Origin: Bacillota bacterium
GTDB lineage: Bacteria > Bacillota > Clostridia > Peptostreptococcales > Anaerovoracaceae
DNA length: 12,116 nt
Assembly (NCBI GenBank): GCA_030527065.1
Contig: JAUNBO010000042.1
Span: forward strand, 1 to 12,116
Reading direction: 5' to 3'
Shown: positions 1-6,260 of the stretch, piece by piece
Layout: each line of letters starts with the position of its first letter
Position numbering within the stretch: position 1 is the first letter of the stretch
The notes under the pieces: model-generated
The model's input: the letters and a program-made list of their open reading frames with translations, nothing else
What the model was told of the DNA's origin: nothing
The model's database searches: none
Made by a program: the position numbers and the translations under genes

Positions 1-58
1 GGGGAGTCGGCTACAAATTCAATGCGGCTTTGATGGATTGACGTAAAACGCCTTTCCC

Positions 59-1456
59 TTAAAGCGCCCACAGCCGGTTGGGCTTACGGAGGATGCGGCC
101 GGGCCGCCGGTCCTCCAGGGTTTCTCCGTCTTTCACCATCACCTGTCCGTTCACCAGCACCCGGCGTATCCCTGCCGGCGGCGCATCGGGGCGGCCCAGC
201 CCCACGTAATCCGCCTTGTCCTCAATGGAGGCGGGGTCGAAGACCACCAGGTCTGCATCGGCGCCGGCCCCCAGCCAGCCCTTGCTTTCCTCTATTCCCA
301 TCTGACAGGCGGGAAGCCACGTGCACTTCACTATGGCGTCCATAAGGCTCAGCTGGCCGTATTCCCGCACCACCTTCCCAAAAAGCCTGGGGTAGGTGCC
401 GGCGTCCTGGGGGTGGCCCATGCCGGGCTGATCCACCAGTCCGCTGTCCGTGGATACCATCACATAGTCCTTTTTCAAGAAGGCGATCATGTCCGGGACC
501 AGGCCCACAAAGGCCGTCCCCACGGTTTCCGTTTCCCTGGTCCGCACATACTCATAGATTTCTTCCGTGCAGCGCCGGCCCAGGTATTTCCCGGAGCAGA
601 CCATCAGGTCCGAGAGGCGGCAATTATACCGCTTATACCAGCCGGGGTCGAAGACGGCGCTCTGGATCAGGGTAGCAAAGGCCTCGTATACGCCGGAGTC
701 GCAGAAGAGCGGGAGCCCCCTGGCCCGGGCGGCGTCTATCATGGAAAGGGCCATGGCCCCCACGTCCGGATAGAGGGAATACTGATACGCCAGGTGGGAA
801 ATATGCAGCCTGGCTCCCGTCTCCTCCATCAGCTCTATGATCTCTCTGAGGCCAGGGGCAAAGTCCAGAGCGTCGGTGCGGGCGTGGACCGGGACCAGCT
901 TATCATATTTTGCCGCCAGCTTTACCAGGGGCAGAAGCTCCTGCCGGTCGGCGCCGGGGGCGTATTCCAGCCCCAGAGAAATACCAAAGGCTCCCTCCTC
1001 CAGAGCCTCCTCCGCCAGCCGGAGCATTTCTGCCCTCTGGCTGCTGTCCGCCGCCCGGTAAGGGTCCGTCAGGCCCGCCATTTCCCGCAGCTTCCAGGAA
1101 TGCCCCACCAAGGTGCCGAAGTTCAGAGGGTAGCCCTCCCGCTCCAGCTCGTCTAAAAACTTTCCCAAAGGCATGTAATTCAGAATGCCGCAGTTCCCCG
1201 AAAGGACCGTGGTGATGCCCTGGCGCAGTGCGCACCAGACGCCGTGGAGGGGCTTGTGCAGATGAGAATGGATGTCCACAAAGCCGGGGCAGACCACCAA
1301 TCCGGAAGCGTCAAAGACCTCCGTGCCCTCCATTTCCGTCCTGTTCACGGCGGCGATCTTCCCGTTCCGTATCCCCACACTGCCCACGGTGCGACGACGG
1401 CTCTTAGGATCTATCAACGTTCCCCCGCTGATAACGACATCGTACTTTTCCTGCAT
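59..1456 (-). CDS. N-acyl-D-amino-acid deacylase / D-aminoacylase family amidohydrolase
   Basis: This is a metal-dependent amidohydrolase of 465 residues, close to the family's usual size (about 480-530). Family members hydrolyse N-acyl-D-amino acids to a D-amino acid and a carboxylate in the cytoplasm. Visible family features, numbered from the ATG at 1456, are: an N-terminal beta-sandwich segment with the HSH metal motif (H63, H65); NCG with C89; the signature GISLGLEYAPG at 158-168; H191 in PVHAR; H221 in HISHL; the catalytic-type Asp D337 in VSTDSG; and a downstream HPQDAGTYPR block at 348-357. C89, H191, H221 and D337 fit the zinc ligands and general base known for D-aminoacylase. A GTG at 1465 would add three residues, but it overlaps the Shine-Dalgarno AAAGGAGGG (1465-1473), so the ATG is preferred. 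The true substrate cannot be read from the sequence; an N-acyl-D-glutamate, another D-amino acid or a dipeptide are alternatives. A candidate promoter lies just upstream. Confidence 0.88.
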   Translation of the reverse strand: MQEKYDVVISGGTLIDPKSRRRTVGSVGIRNGKIAAVNRTEMEGTEVFDASGLVVCPGFVDIHSHLHKPLHGVWCALRQGITTVLSGNCGILNYMPLGKFLDELEREGYPLNFGTLVGHSWKLREMAGLTDPYRAADSSQRAEMLRLAEEALEEGAFGISLGLEYAPGADRQELLPLVKLAAKYDKLVPVHARTDALDFAPGLREIIELMEETGARLHISHLAYQYSLYPDVGAMALSMIDAARARGLPLFCDSGVYEAFATLIQSAVFDPGWYKRYNCRLSDLMVCSGKYLGRRCTEEIYEYVRTRETETVGTAFVGLVPDMIAFLKKDYVMVSTDSGLVDQPGMGHPQDAGTYPRLFGKVVREYGQLSLMDAIVKCTWLPACQMGIEESKGWLGAGADADLVVFDPASIEDKADYVGLGRPDAPPAGIRRVLVNGQVMVKDGETLEDRRPGRILRKPNRLWAL

Positions 1457-1479
1457 GTGACACACCCTCCTTTGCCGAA

Positions 1480-1508
1480 ATATTACAACAATTCAGAAAG
1501 GGTTGCAA
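1480..1508 (-). promoter_or_regulatory. Candidate sigma-A promoter for the D-aminoacylase gene
   Basis: The -35 is TTGCAA (1503-1508), the spacer is 17 bp and the -10 is TAATAT (1480-1485); each hexamer matches 4 of 6 consensus bases. The predicted start would fall close to the Shine-Dalgarno, giving an unusually short leader, so this is tentative. If real, the amidohydrolase can be expressed apart from the MoxR/VWA pair upstream. Confidence 0.35.
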
Positions 1509-1535
1509 GGGAAAATGTCAGTTCAGGAAAGATAA

Positions 1536-1552
1536 AGCCGGCCTCAGCGGCT
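1536..1552 (-). terminator. Weak hairpin at the end of the VWA gene
   Basis: The arms AGCCG and CGGCT form a 5-bp stem with a 7-nt loop. The stem spans the VWA stop codon and is followed by a T-rich TTATCTTT. The stem is short, so it is at best a partial terminator separating the VWA gene from the D-aminoacylase gene. Confidence 0.22.
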
Positions 1553-2746
1553 CACCAGCAGCTTGCGTATCCCCGTTTCCAGGCCTTTTACCGAGAGCTC
1601 GTACATGGGAAAAACCTGCCGCACCAGCTTGATGGAATGGGAGCCAAAAACAAAATCCCAAAGGGTGTCTTCAATGGGGTTGAGCCAGATCTGATGAGAG
1701 TAACGGTCCCGGATACGATGCAGCCACTGGATGCCGGGGATCTCGTTATACAGGCCTACCAGGCAGCAGCCCCCCTTCCGCAGAAGCTCATCGTCGGACA
1801 TGGACGCATCCCCCACAAAGACGACCCGGTATTCGCTGCCGTAATTTTTCAGGACCCAGTCCGTATCCACCCAGTCCCCCCGCCGGCAGCGAGGGGTTTT
1901 GTAGAGGTGCTCATAGACGCAGTTATGAAAATAATAGACCTTCAGGTCCTTGAAATGATTGGATTTGTCCACGGCCTGAAACAGGGCGCTGCACAGGCGG
2001 CTGTAGCTGAGCATGGAACCGCCGGCGTCGAAGAGCAGCAGAAGCTTTATGGTGTTTTTCCGGGGGTGGTCGAAAACCAGGCGCAGATTGCCGCCGGCGT
2101 CGCAGGTCTTCCGGACGGTGGCGTCTATATCCAGCTCCGTCTTCGGGCCCTCTATGCGGGTGGAAAACTGCCGCAGCCGCCGAAAGGCCAGCTGAAACTG
2201 CCGGGGGTCTATGATGTTATCCTCCCGGAAATCCCGGTAATCCCGCTGACGGGCCACCTGGAGGGCATTTTTATACCGGCTTTCTCCGCCTACCCGCACC
2301 CCCACGTCCGCATAGCCGCTGTGGCCCAGCACCGAGGTCCCACCGGTACCGATCCAATAACTTCCCCCCGCATGGCGGCTTTTCTGCTCTTCCAGTCGCT
2401 CCTTCAGCATATCCCGGAGCTTTTCCAGATCATAGTCCGCCGTGTTCATGGGATCCATGCGGTCCCGAAGCTCTTCTTTGGTTTTGCCCTTTCCGTTGAG
2501 CCAGCCCCAGACCTCCTCCGGGATCTCCCCCGAGGTCCCTATGCCGTCGAAATAAGCGGCGAAGGCCATATCGAATTTATCGTAGTCCCCCTCGCTCTTC
2601 ACCAGCACAGAGCGGCAGAGATGGTAGAACTCCAGCAGGCTGGGCGCACAAAGGCCCCGGTCCAGGGCTTCGGTAAGGGCCAGCCATTCCTGCAGGGAAA
2701 CCGGCAGCCCGGCCTCTCTTAAATGATAGAAAAAACTGATAAACAT
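1544..2746 (-). CDS. CoxE-like VWA (von Willebrand factor A) domain protein
   Basis: This 400-residue cytoplasmic protein has no signal peptide or membrane segment. The N-terminal helical part (about 1-120) is followed by a glycine-rich stretch (GTGGTSVLGHSGY, 133-145) that I associate with CoxE/YeaD-like VWA proteins, then a VWA fold from about 230. The metal-site motif is D240-A-G-G-S244 instead of the classical DxSxS, and a later GDASMS (D313) sits where a VWA metal-site Asp would be. Partners of this type work with MoxR AAA+ ATPases as chaperone or metal-insertion pairs (CoxD/CoxE in CO dehydrogenase maturation; RavA/ViaA in E. coli). The gene begins 12 bp after the stop of the MoxR gene, with only a weak ribosome site in the gap, so translational coupling is likely. 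No molybdoenzyme or other obvious client lies in the window, so the target is unknown. Confidence 0.85.
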   Translation of the reverse strand: MFISFFYHLREAGLPVSLQEWLALTEALDRGLCAPSLLEFYHLCRSVLVKSEGDYDKFDMAFAAYFDGIGTSGEIPEEVWGWLNGKGKTKEELRDRMDPMNTADYDLEKLRDMLKERLEEQKSRHAGGSYWIGTGGTSVLGHSGYADVGVRVGGESRYKNALQVARQRDYRDFREDNIIDPRQFQLAFRRLRQFSTRIEGPKTELDIDATVRKTCDAGGNLRLVFDHPRKNTIKLLLLFDAGGSMLSYSRLCSALFQAVDKSNHFKDLKVYYFHNCVYEHLYKTPRCRRGDWVDTDWVLKNYGSEYRVVFVGDASMSDDELLRKGGCCLVGLYNEIPGIQWLHRIRDRYSHQIWLNPIEDTLWDFVFGSHSIKLVRQVFPMYELSVKGLETGIRKLLVSR

Positions 2747-2758
2747 ACCGTTCCCGCC

Positions 2759-3595
2759 CTATCCCCGGGCCTTCACCTGGTTTACCAGGTCCACATCCTG
2801 ATTTTTCTTCAGCAGCACCCCCAGGAAAGGCAACTCCGTTTTCAACGTGTCCAGATCCGCCCCGCTGAGCTCCAGGGCCTTCAGCCAGTCCAGAAGCTCC
2901 GAGGTGCTGGGCTTCTTCTGTACATCCTTAACGTCCCGTATCCAATAAAACGCCTCCATGGCCTGAGCCAGCAGCCGCCGGTCCACCTGAGGATAATGGA
3001 CCCGGACGATCTCCTCCATTTTGTCCGCCTGGGGGAAGGCGATGTAATGGAAGATACAGCGGCGGAGGAAGGCGTCCGGCAGCTCCTTTTCCGCATTGGA
3101 GGTGATGATGACGATGGGCCGGTGGACGGCGGTGATGAGTTCCTTGGTTTCCGGAATGAAGAATTCCATCCGGTCCAGCTCCCAGAGAAGGTCGTTGGGG
3201 AATTCCAGGTCCGCCTTATCTATCTCGTCTATCAGGAGCACCGTCTGCTCCGCCGCAGTGAAGGCCTCTCCCATTTTCCCCAGGCGGATGTATTTTTTTA
3301 TGTCCGCCACGTCCCCCTCGCCGAACTGGCTGTCGTAGAGGCGCTGCACCGTATCATAAAGGTAGAGGCCGTCCTGGGCCTTGGTGGTGGATTTGATGTT
3401 CCAGATGATGAGCTCTTTCCCCAGGGCGTCGGCGATGGCCCGGGCCAGCATGGTCTTCCCCGTCCCCGGCTCCCCTTTGATCAAAAGAGGTTTTTCCAGG
3501 GCCATGGCCACGTTCACCGCATACATGAGTTCCGGGGAGGCCACATAATCCCCACTGCCCCGGAAGCGAGTCAGCTGTTCTTCCATTTTCCGCAT
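2759..3595 (-). CDS. MoxR-type AAA+ ATPase
   Basis: This 278-residue AAA+ ATPase is slightly shorter than typical MoxR proteins (about 300-330). Walker A is GEPGTGKT (41-48), Walker B is VLLIDEID (119-126), and the sensor-1/arginine-finger region is ITSNAEKELPDAFLRRC (164-180). A C-terminal lid carries KPSTSELLDWLKAL (228-241), a sensor-2-like MoxR signature. MoxR ATPases form rings that remodel client proteins or help insert metals, usually together with a VWA partner, and one follows directly here. The first ATG (3593-3595) is used. It has purine-rich AGGAAAGGAAA upstream but at a long distance; an in-frame ATG nine bases later is possible. The gene lies 126 bp after the amidase stop with no clear promoter in the gap, so read-through from the amidase transcript is plausible. 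Confidence 0.9.
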   Translation of the reverse strand: MRKMEEQLTRFRGSGDYVASPELMYAVNVAMALEKPLLIKGEPGTGKTMLARAIADALGKELIIWNIKSTTKAQDGLYLYDTVQRLYDSQFGEGDVADIKKYIRLGKMGEAFTAAEQTVLLIDEIDKADLEFPNDLLWELDRMEFFIPETKELITAVHRPIVIITSNAEKELPDAFLRRCIFHYIAFPQADKMEEIVRVHYPQVDRRLLAQAMEAFYWIRDVKDVQKKPSTSELLDWLKALELSGADLDTLKTELPFLGVLLKKNQDVDLVNQVKARG

Positions 3596-3632
3596 TTTCT
3601 TTTTCGTATTTCCTTTCCTGTCATTTCCCCGG

Positions 3633-3710
3633 CCCCGGAAAGGGCGGAGGCGAGGTCTCTGACGCCGGCCAGACCATCCCGCTCTCCAGTCCCCGGAAAG
3701 GGCCGGAGGC
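3633..3710. repeat. Pair of near-identical direct repeats between amidase and MoxR genes
   Basis: CCCCGGAAAGGGCGGAGGC (3633-3651) recurs as CCCCGGAAAGGGCCGGAGGC (3691-3710), a 58-bp offset with a single-base insertion as the only difference. On the transcribed strand each copy contains CCGG..CCGG or similar short inverted arms but no T-run, so neither is a convincing terminator. They could be a decayed local duplication or a paired protein/RNA site. Confidence 0.5.
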
Positions 3711-3721
3711 TTTCTTTCGCC

Positions 3722-5215
3722 TTATTGCTCTGTGCTGGCATTGAGGGCTTTTATGATCCCCCTGGCCGCTCCCAGCGCATATTCCTCTATGTATTCTTCC
3801 CTCATCATGTGGGCCAGATCCCCCTCATTTGAGAGGAAGGCGCCCTCTATGATGATGGCGGGCATGAGGCTCTTGTTCAGCACCGCCAGATGGGGGGAGC
3901 TTTTTACGCCCCGGTCCGCCAGACCGATGGACTCCAGCAGCTCCTGATGGACCCAGGTGGCTATGGTCTCGCTGGTGTAACCGTACAGCTCTTCCCCTTT
4001 CTTGGCGTAGTACAGCACCTCCGTCCCGTTGGCGGCGGTGTTGTCCGCCGAGTTGTTATGGATGCTCACCAGCAGGTCCGCATTCATGGCGTTGGCAGCC
4101 TCGGGCCTGGAGTAGAGGCTCATGTAGACGTCCTCGTCCCGCAGCAGGACCACGTTGGCTCCCGCCAATTCCAGCAGCTCATGGAGGCGCAGGGCCACGC
4201 TGAGATTCAGGTCCTTTTCATCCACTGCGGCGACGCCGTTCACATAGCCCTGCGCCCCTACGTCGGAACCGCCGTGGCCCACGTCTATGGCGATGAGCTT
4301 TCCGCCCATCCGCCAATCCAGCTCCGGCAGCCCCAAAGCATCCAGCTCTTCCGGAGGTCCGGCAGAATCGTCATCCTGAGTCTCTCCGTCCTCTCCCTCG
4401 CCCTCTTCTCCTTCTTCTCCCTCTTCACCGCCGCCGGTCTCCGACGCCAGCAGGCTGGGAAAATCTATGTACAGGGCGGTCCGGCCTTCGGAAAGGCTCA
4501 CAGTCCCCGCCTGTTTCTGAAGAAGATCCACCACTATGCGGACCGTTTCCCCATCGAACTGGGAAAAACGCACGGACTGGAAGATCTCGTTGTCCGCCGT
4601 AAGGCTCCCCACTCCCTGCACGAGCAACGCATTGTAAATGTCCACGCCGAAGCGGTCCGGCTCCTCGTACGCAGTGGCCTTATATGTCCCTATCATATCT
4701 TCCCCCGTCACCGTGATCCTGTAGCCCGTTTCCGTGGTGCTGAGGGTCACGGAGGTGATGGAAGCGAACTCCTGGCTTTCCGGCGAAGTGACCATGACGG
4801 TCCGGGTCTCCGGATCCCAGTCCACGGTGCAGCCTATGGCCTCCGCCACAAAGCGCACGGGGATGAGGGTCCTGTCGTTTATGATGGTGGCGGGCACATC
4901 CAGGGTCTCCTGGGCCCCGTTGACAAAAGCGGTGGTGCTGTCTATGGTCAGCTGTATCCGGTAGCTTCCCCAGAGGATGGTGACCATCCGGGCTTCCCCG
5001 TCCCAGAGGACCTCTCCGCCCATGCCTTCAAAAAGAGCTCTGGCGGGAATCAGGGTCCGTCCTTCCAGAATGACCGGCGGCATGTCCGTCTCCACCGCCG
5101 CGCCGTCCAGCGTCAGATCCGCCGTGGCGTATTCCGCCGTTTCCTCCGCCAGAGCCGCCCCTGTAAAAACGAACACCACTATCATTACAAAAAGTAAGCG
5201 CTTCGCATGTCTCAT
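3722..5215 (-). CDS. Secreted N-acetylmuramoyl-L-alanine amidase with stalk (Cu-amine-oxidase-N-like) and AMIN-like domains
   Basis: This enzyme cleaves the amide bond between MurNAc and L-Ala in peptidoglycan, outside the membrane. Numbered from the ATG at 5215 (497 aa), it has: a signal peptide at 1-23 (basic start, hydrophobic core, ALA then EE as the cleavage site); two stalk-type repeats with the shared core RTLIP.R (about 46-80 and 108-142), typical of the copper-amine-oxidase N-terminal family; an AMIN-like beta region (about 151-253); an acidic Glu/Gly-rich linker (about 259-291); and an Amidase_3 domain (about 306-491). Zinc ligands H314 (VGHGG), E333 (DEKDLN) and H386 (SIHNN) and the catalytic Glu E457 (IIEGAF) are all present, so it should be active. 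The start at 5215 is preferred over an in-frame start at 5278 because GGGGAG sits just upstream and the signal peptide then begins correctly. It probably serves in cell separation or wall turnover. Confidence 0.93.
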   Translation of the reverse strand: MRHAKRLLFVMIVVFVFTGAALAEETAEYATADLTLDGAAVETDMPPVILEGRTLIPARALFEGMGGEVLWDGEARMVTILWGSYRIQLTIDSTTAFVNGAQETLDVPATIINDRTLIPVRFVAEAIGCTVDWDPETRTVMVTSPESQEFASITSVTLSTTETGYRITVTGEDMIGTYKATAYEEPDRFGVDIYNALLVQGVGSLTADNEIFQSVRFSQFDGETVRIVVDLLQKQAGTVSLSEGRTALYIDFPSLLASETGGGEEGEEGEEGEGEDGETQDDDSAGPPEELDALGLPELDWRMGGKLIAIDVGHGGSDVGAQGYVNGVAAVDEKDLNLSVALRLHELLELAGANVVLLRDEDVYMSLYSRPEAANAMNADLLVSIHNNSADNTAANGTEVLYYAKKGEELYGYTSETIATWVHQELLESIGLADRGVKSSPHLAVLNKSLMPAIIIEGAFLSNEGDLAHMMREEYIEEYALGAARGIIKALNASTEQ

Positions 5216-5292
5216 TTTTTTCTCCCCTTTGTCCCCAATTCCGTCTCTGATCCCGTTTGGTTTTGTCGGTTTCTGCAAAAAGCTGTCGTTCT

Positions 5293-5298
5293 ATTATA
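5293..5298 (-). promoter_or_regulatory. Perfect -10 box (TATAAT) upstream of the amidase gene
   Basis: TATAAT on the minus strand lies about 78 bp before the amidase ATG. No recognisable -35 exists at 16-18 bp, because that position is inside the GC-rich inverted repeat at 5304-5323. It is a candidate promoter that may need an activator or be controlled through that repeat. Confidence 0.4.
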
Positions 5299-5303
5299 CA
5301 ACA

Positions 5304-5323
5304 ACTCCCCCGATTGGGGGAGT
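5304..5323. repeat. Perfect 8-bp inverted repeat: terminator or operator
   Basis: ACTCCCCC (5304-5311) and GGGGGAGT (5316-5323) pair perfectly around a 4-nt loop. On the minus strand it is followed by TTGTTGT and then the TATAAT box. It could end the DUF4160/DUF2442 transcript, act as an operator over the amidase promoter, or both. Read on the plus strand it is followed by GAGATTTGTTTTT, a somewhat better U-tract, although no plus-strand gene needs ending. Confidence 0.6.
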
Positions 5324-5360
5324 GAGATTTGTTTTTGTAACGGAAATGTAAAATGAAACA

Positions 5361-5376
5361 AAAGGGCTTTCCCTTT
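5361..5376 (-). terminator. Short hairpin after the DUF2442 gene
   Basis: AAAGGG and CCCTTT form a 6-bp stem with a 4-nt loop, followed on the minus strand by TGTTTCATTTT. It begins about 18 bp after the DUF2442 stop. With the stronger repeat at 5304-5323 it may make a double end to this transcript; alone it is weak. Confidence 0.35.
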
Positions 5377-5394
5377 ATTGTACACTTCCTGAAA

Positions 5395-5691
5395 TCAAAT
5401 GGCCTCTTTCAGCGGGTCTTCCACGACAGGGCAAGACTCATACAGTTCACAGGGGTCGAGGTCGACGCAGGTGCAGGGGTCCCGATTTCCATCCATATCC
5501 CAGGCCACGGTATCATTGATGACCGTCAGCCGCTCCCGGAAGAAATCGGCGTCCTGAAGGGGGGCAAATACGCCGCCTTTGCGCACCAGCGGAGCGGCAT
5601 CCAACAGGCGGACTGTGCCGTCGTGAAAATAGGCGTAGACCGAGAAATTCTGCCCGGCCACAACCTGAACGACCTTTGGTATCATCTCCAT
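5395..5691 (-). CDS. DUF2442 domain protein (putative antitoxin-like partner)
   Basis: This 98-residue protein shows the DUF2442 pattern: P5 to Y21 beta strands, FHDG (22-25), LLDAAPLVRKGGVFAPLQD (29-47), the phenylalanine after it, and TVAWDMDGNRD (61-71). A Cys-rich tail segment with C73, C75, C81 and C87 precedes the LYE-like end of the domain. DUF2442 proteins are small and commonly adjacent to DUF4160 genes; the pair is often regarded as toxin-antitoxin-like, which I treat as an inference. The ATG at 5691 is supported by AAAGGAG six bases upstream. The gene starts 14 bp after the DUF4160 stop, and that stop codon lies right beside the ribosome site, so translation is probably coupled. 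The exact role and DNA or partner binding are unknown. Confidence 0.8.
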   Translation of the reverse strand: MEMIPKVVQVVAGQNFSVYAYFHDGTVRLLDAAPLVRKGGVFAPLQDADFFRERLTVINDTVAWDMDGNRDPCTCVDLDPCELYESCPVVEDPLKEAI

Positions 5692-5705
5692 AGTCGGCTC
5701 CTTTC

Positions 5706-5966
5706 TCAGACAAGAGGATTAATTCGGTTGAGTGGCTTGGCGTCCTTGGCCAGTTCCCAATTCTGCATTAGTTCGTCTCGATGCAGCTCACACCACGCAA
5801 GGATCAGTTTTAACTGGCGGGAAGGTAACCCGCCGCGAATCACGCAAGCAGCCTGGATATCGACCAAAGCCTTGGCTCCTGCATATTCCGCATGAAAGTG
5901 CGGTGGATTATGGTCGCTATAAAACATACTTACCCTGATTCCATAAAACAAACTGATTTCAGGCAT
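5706..5966 (-). CDS. DUF4160 domain protein (putative toxin-like partner)
   Basis: This 86-residue protein matches DUF4160 along its whole length: MPEISLFYGIRVSMFY at the start, the family hallmark PPHFHAEY (21-28), GLPSRQLKLI (46-55), HRDELMQNW (62-70) and a closing INPL. The two histidines in PPHFH are the most obvious candidate functional residues. The start at 5966 is chosen over an in-frame upstream start because AAGGAGG lies about ten bases before it and because family members begin MPxIS. It is the first gene of a two-gene unit with DUF2442 and has its own promoter (6016-6044). A toxin-antitoxin role is inferred from size, pairing and layout; nothing in the sequence proves toxicity. 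Confidence 0.85.
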   Translation of the reverse strand: MPEISLFYGIRVSMFYSDHNPPHFHAEYAGAKALVDIQAACVIRGGLPSRQLKLILAWCELHRDELMQNWELAKDAKPLNRINPLV

Positions 5967-6015
5967 GGATATATTTCCTCCTTCTGCCTTATTCCCACTA
6001 CAACCTTGCAACTAC

Positions 6016-6044
6016 AATATAACAAAGAGGAGAGGTTTTTACAA
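6016..6044 (-). promoter_or_regulatory. Sigma-A-type promoter for DUF4160-DUF2442
   Basis: The -35 is TTGTAA (6039-6044, 4 of 6 bases), the spacer is exactly 17 bp and the -10 is TATATT (6016-6021, 5 of 6). Transcription would begin near 6009, giving a leader of about 43 nt before the ATG at 5966. TTGTAG occurs twice just at and after the -10 (14 bp apart), a possible site for autoregulation. Confidence 0.6.
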
Positions 6045-6139
6045 TGTTTTTTGATTATACTCCCGTAATTGAGCCCGGATGCCCAAGCTATAAAGGGTTG
6101 TGAACTCATTCCGCCTTTCTTCCCTTTGCTTCGGGATGC
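6045..6139. other. Gene-free spacer between tRNA terminator and DUF4160 promoter
   Basis: About 95 bp without a convincing gene. On the minus strand one frame reads from an ATG after AAAGGCGGA (about 6103) into the DUF4160 leader, but its translation has no recognisable family pattern. A TATAAT occurs at 6054-6059 without a -35 partner. I assign no function. Confidence 0.3.
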
Positions 6140-6177
6140 AAAAGCCCCTGAAACCCTCGGATGGAGTTTCAGGGGCT
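6140..6177 (-). terminator. Strong intrinsic terminator of the tRNA operon
   Basis: A perfect 12-bp stem, AGCCCCTGAAAC with GTTTCAGGGGCT (6143-6154 and 6166-6177), has an 11-nt loop and a short TTTT tail on the minus strand (6140-6143). The stem starts at the very next base after the tRNA-Arg CCA, with no spacer. Confidence 0.85.
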
Positions 6178-6254
6178 TGGTACGCCCGACAGGAGTCGAA
6201 CCTGCGGCCTTCAGAGTCGGAGTCTGACGCGCTATCCAGCTGCGCCACGGGCGC
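6178..6254 (-). tRNA. tRNA-Arg (anticodon CCG)
   Basis: The sequence folds into a full cloverleaf of 74 nt plus an encoded CCA (6178-6180). The acceptor stem is GCGCCCG/CGGGCGT (the first pair is G-U), the D stem GCGC/GCGC, the anticodon stem TCAGA/TCTGA with loop CTCCGAC (U33 present, anticodon CCG, decoding CGG), the variable loop AGGCC, the T arm GCAGG-TTCGACT-CCTGT and the discriminator A. It is the second gene of a two-tRNA transcript. Confidence 0.95.
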
Positions 6255-6260
6255 ATGTAT

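Noticed and set aside
1..58. Left-edge sequence downstream of the D-aminoacylase gene
   Set aside because: No hairpin, T-run or reading frame I can support in these 58 bases.
1244..2722. Long plus-strand open frame (492 codons) opposite the VWA and D-aminoacylase genes
   Set aside because: Its translation has no family pattern, it has no good ribosome site, and it spans two well-supported minus-strand genes. It is a codon-bias shadow in GC-rich sequence.
3890..5197. Plus-strand open frame of 435 codons opposite the amidase
   Set aside because: Antisense to a complete secreted amidase; the translation has no recognisable domain.
5216..5278. Upstream in-frame start adding 21 residues to the amidase
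   Set aside because: It would bury the signal peptide behind a charged extension; the internal ATG has GGGGAG just upstream and gives a standard signal peptide.
6178..6254. tRNA-Arg 3' end as an integration (att) site for a mobile element carrying DUF4160-DUF2442
   Set aside because: I could not find a second copy of the tRNA 3' end downstream, no integrase is present, and the terminator still follows the tRNA directly. Only proximity remains.
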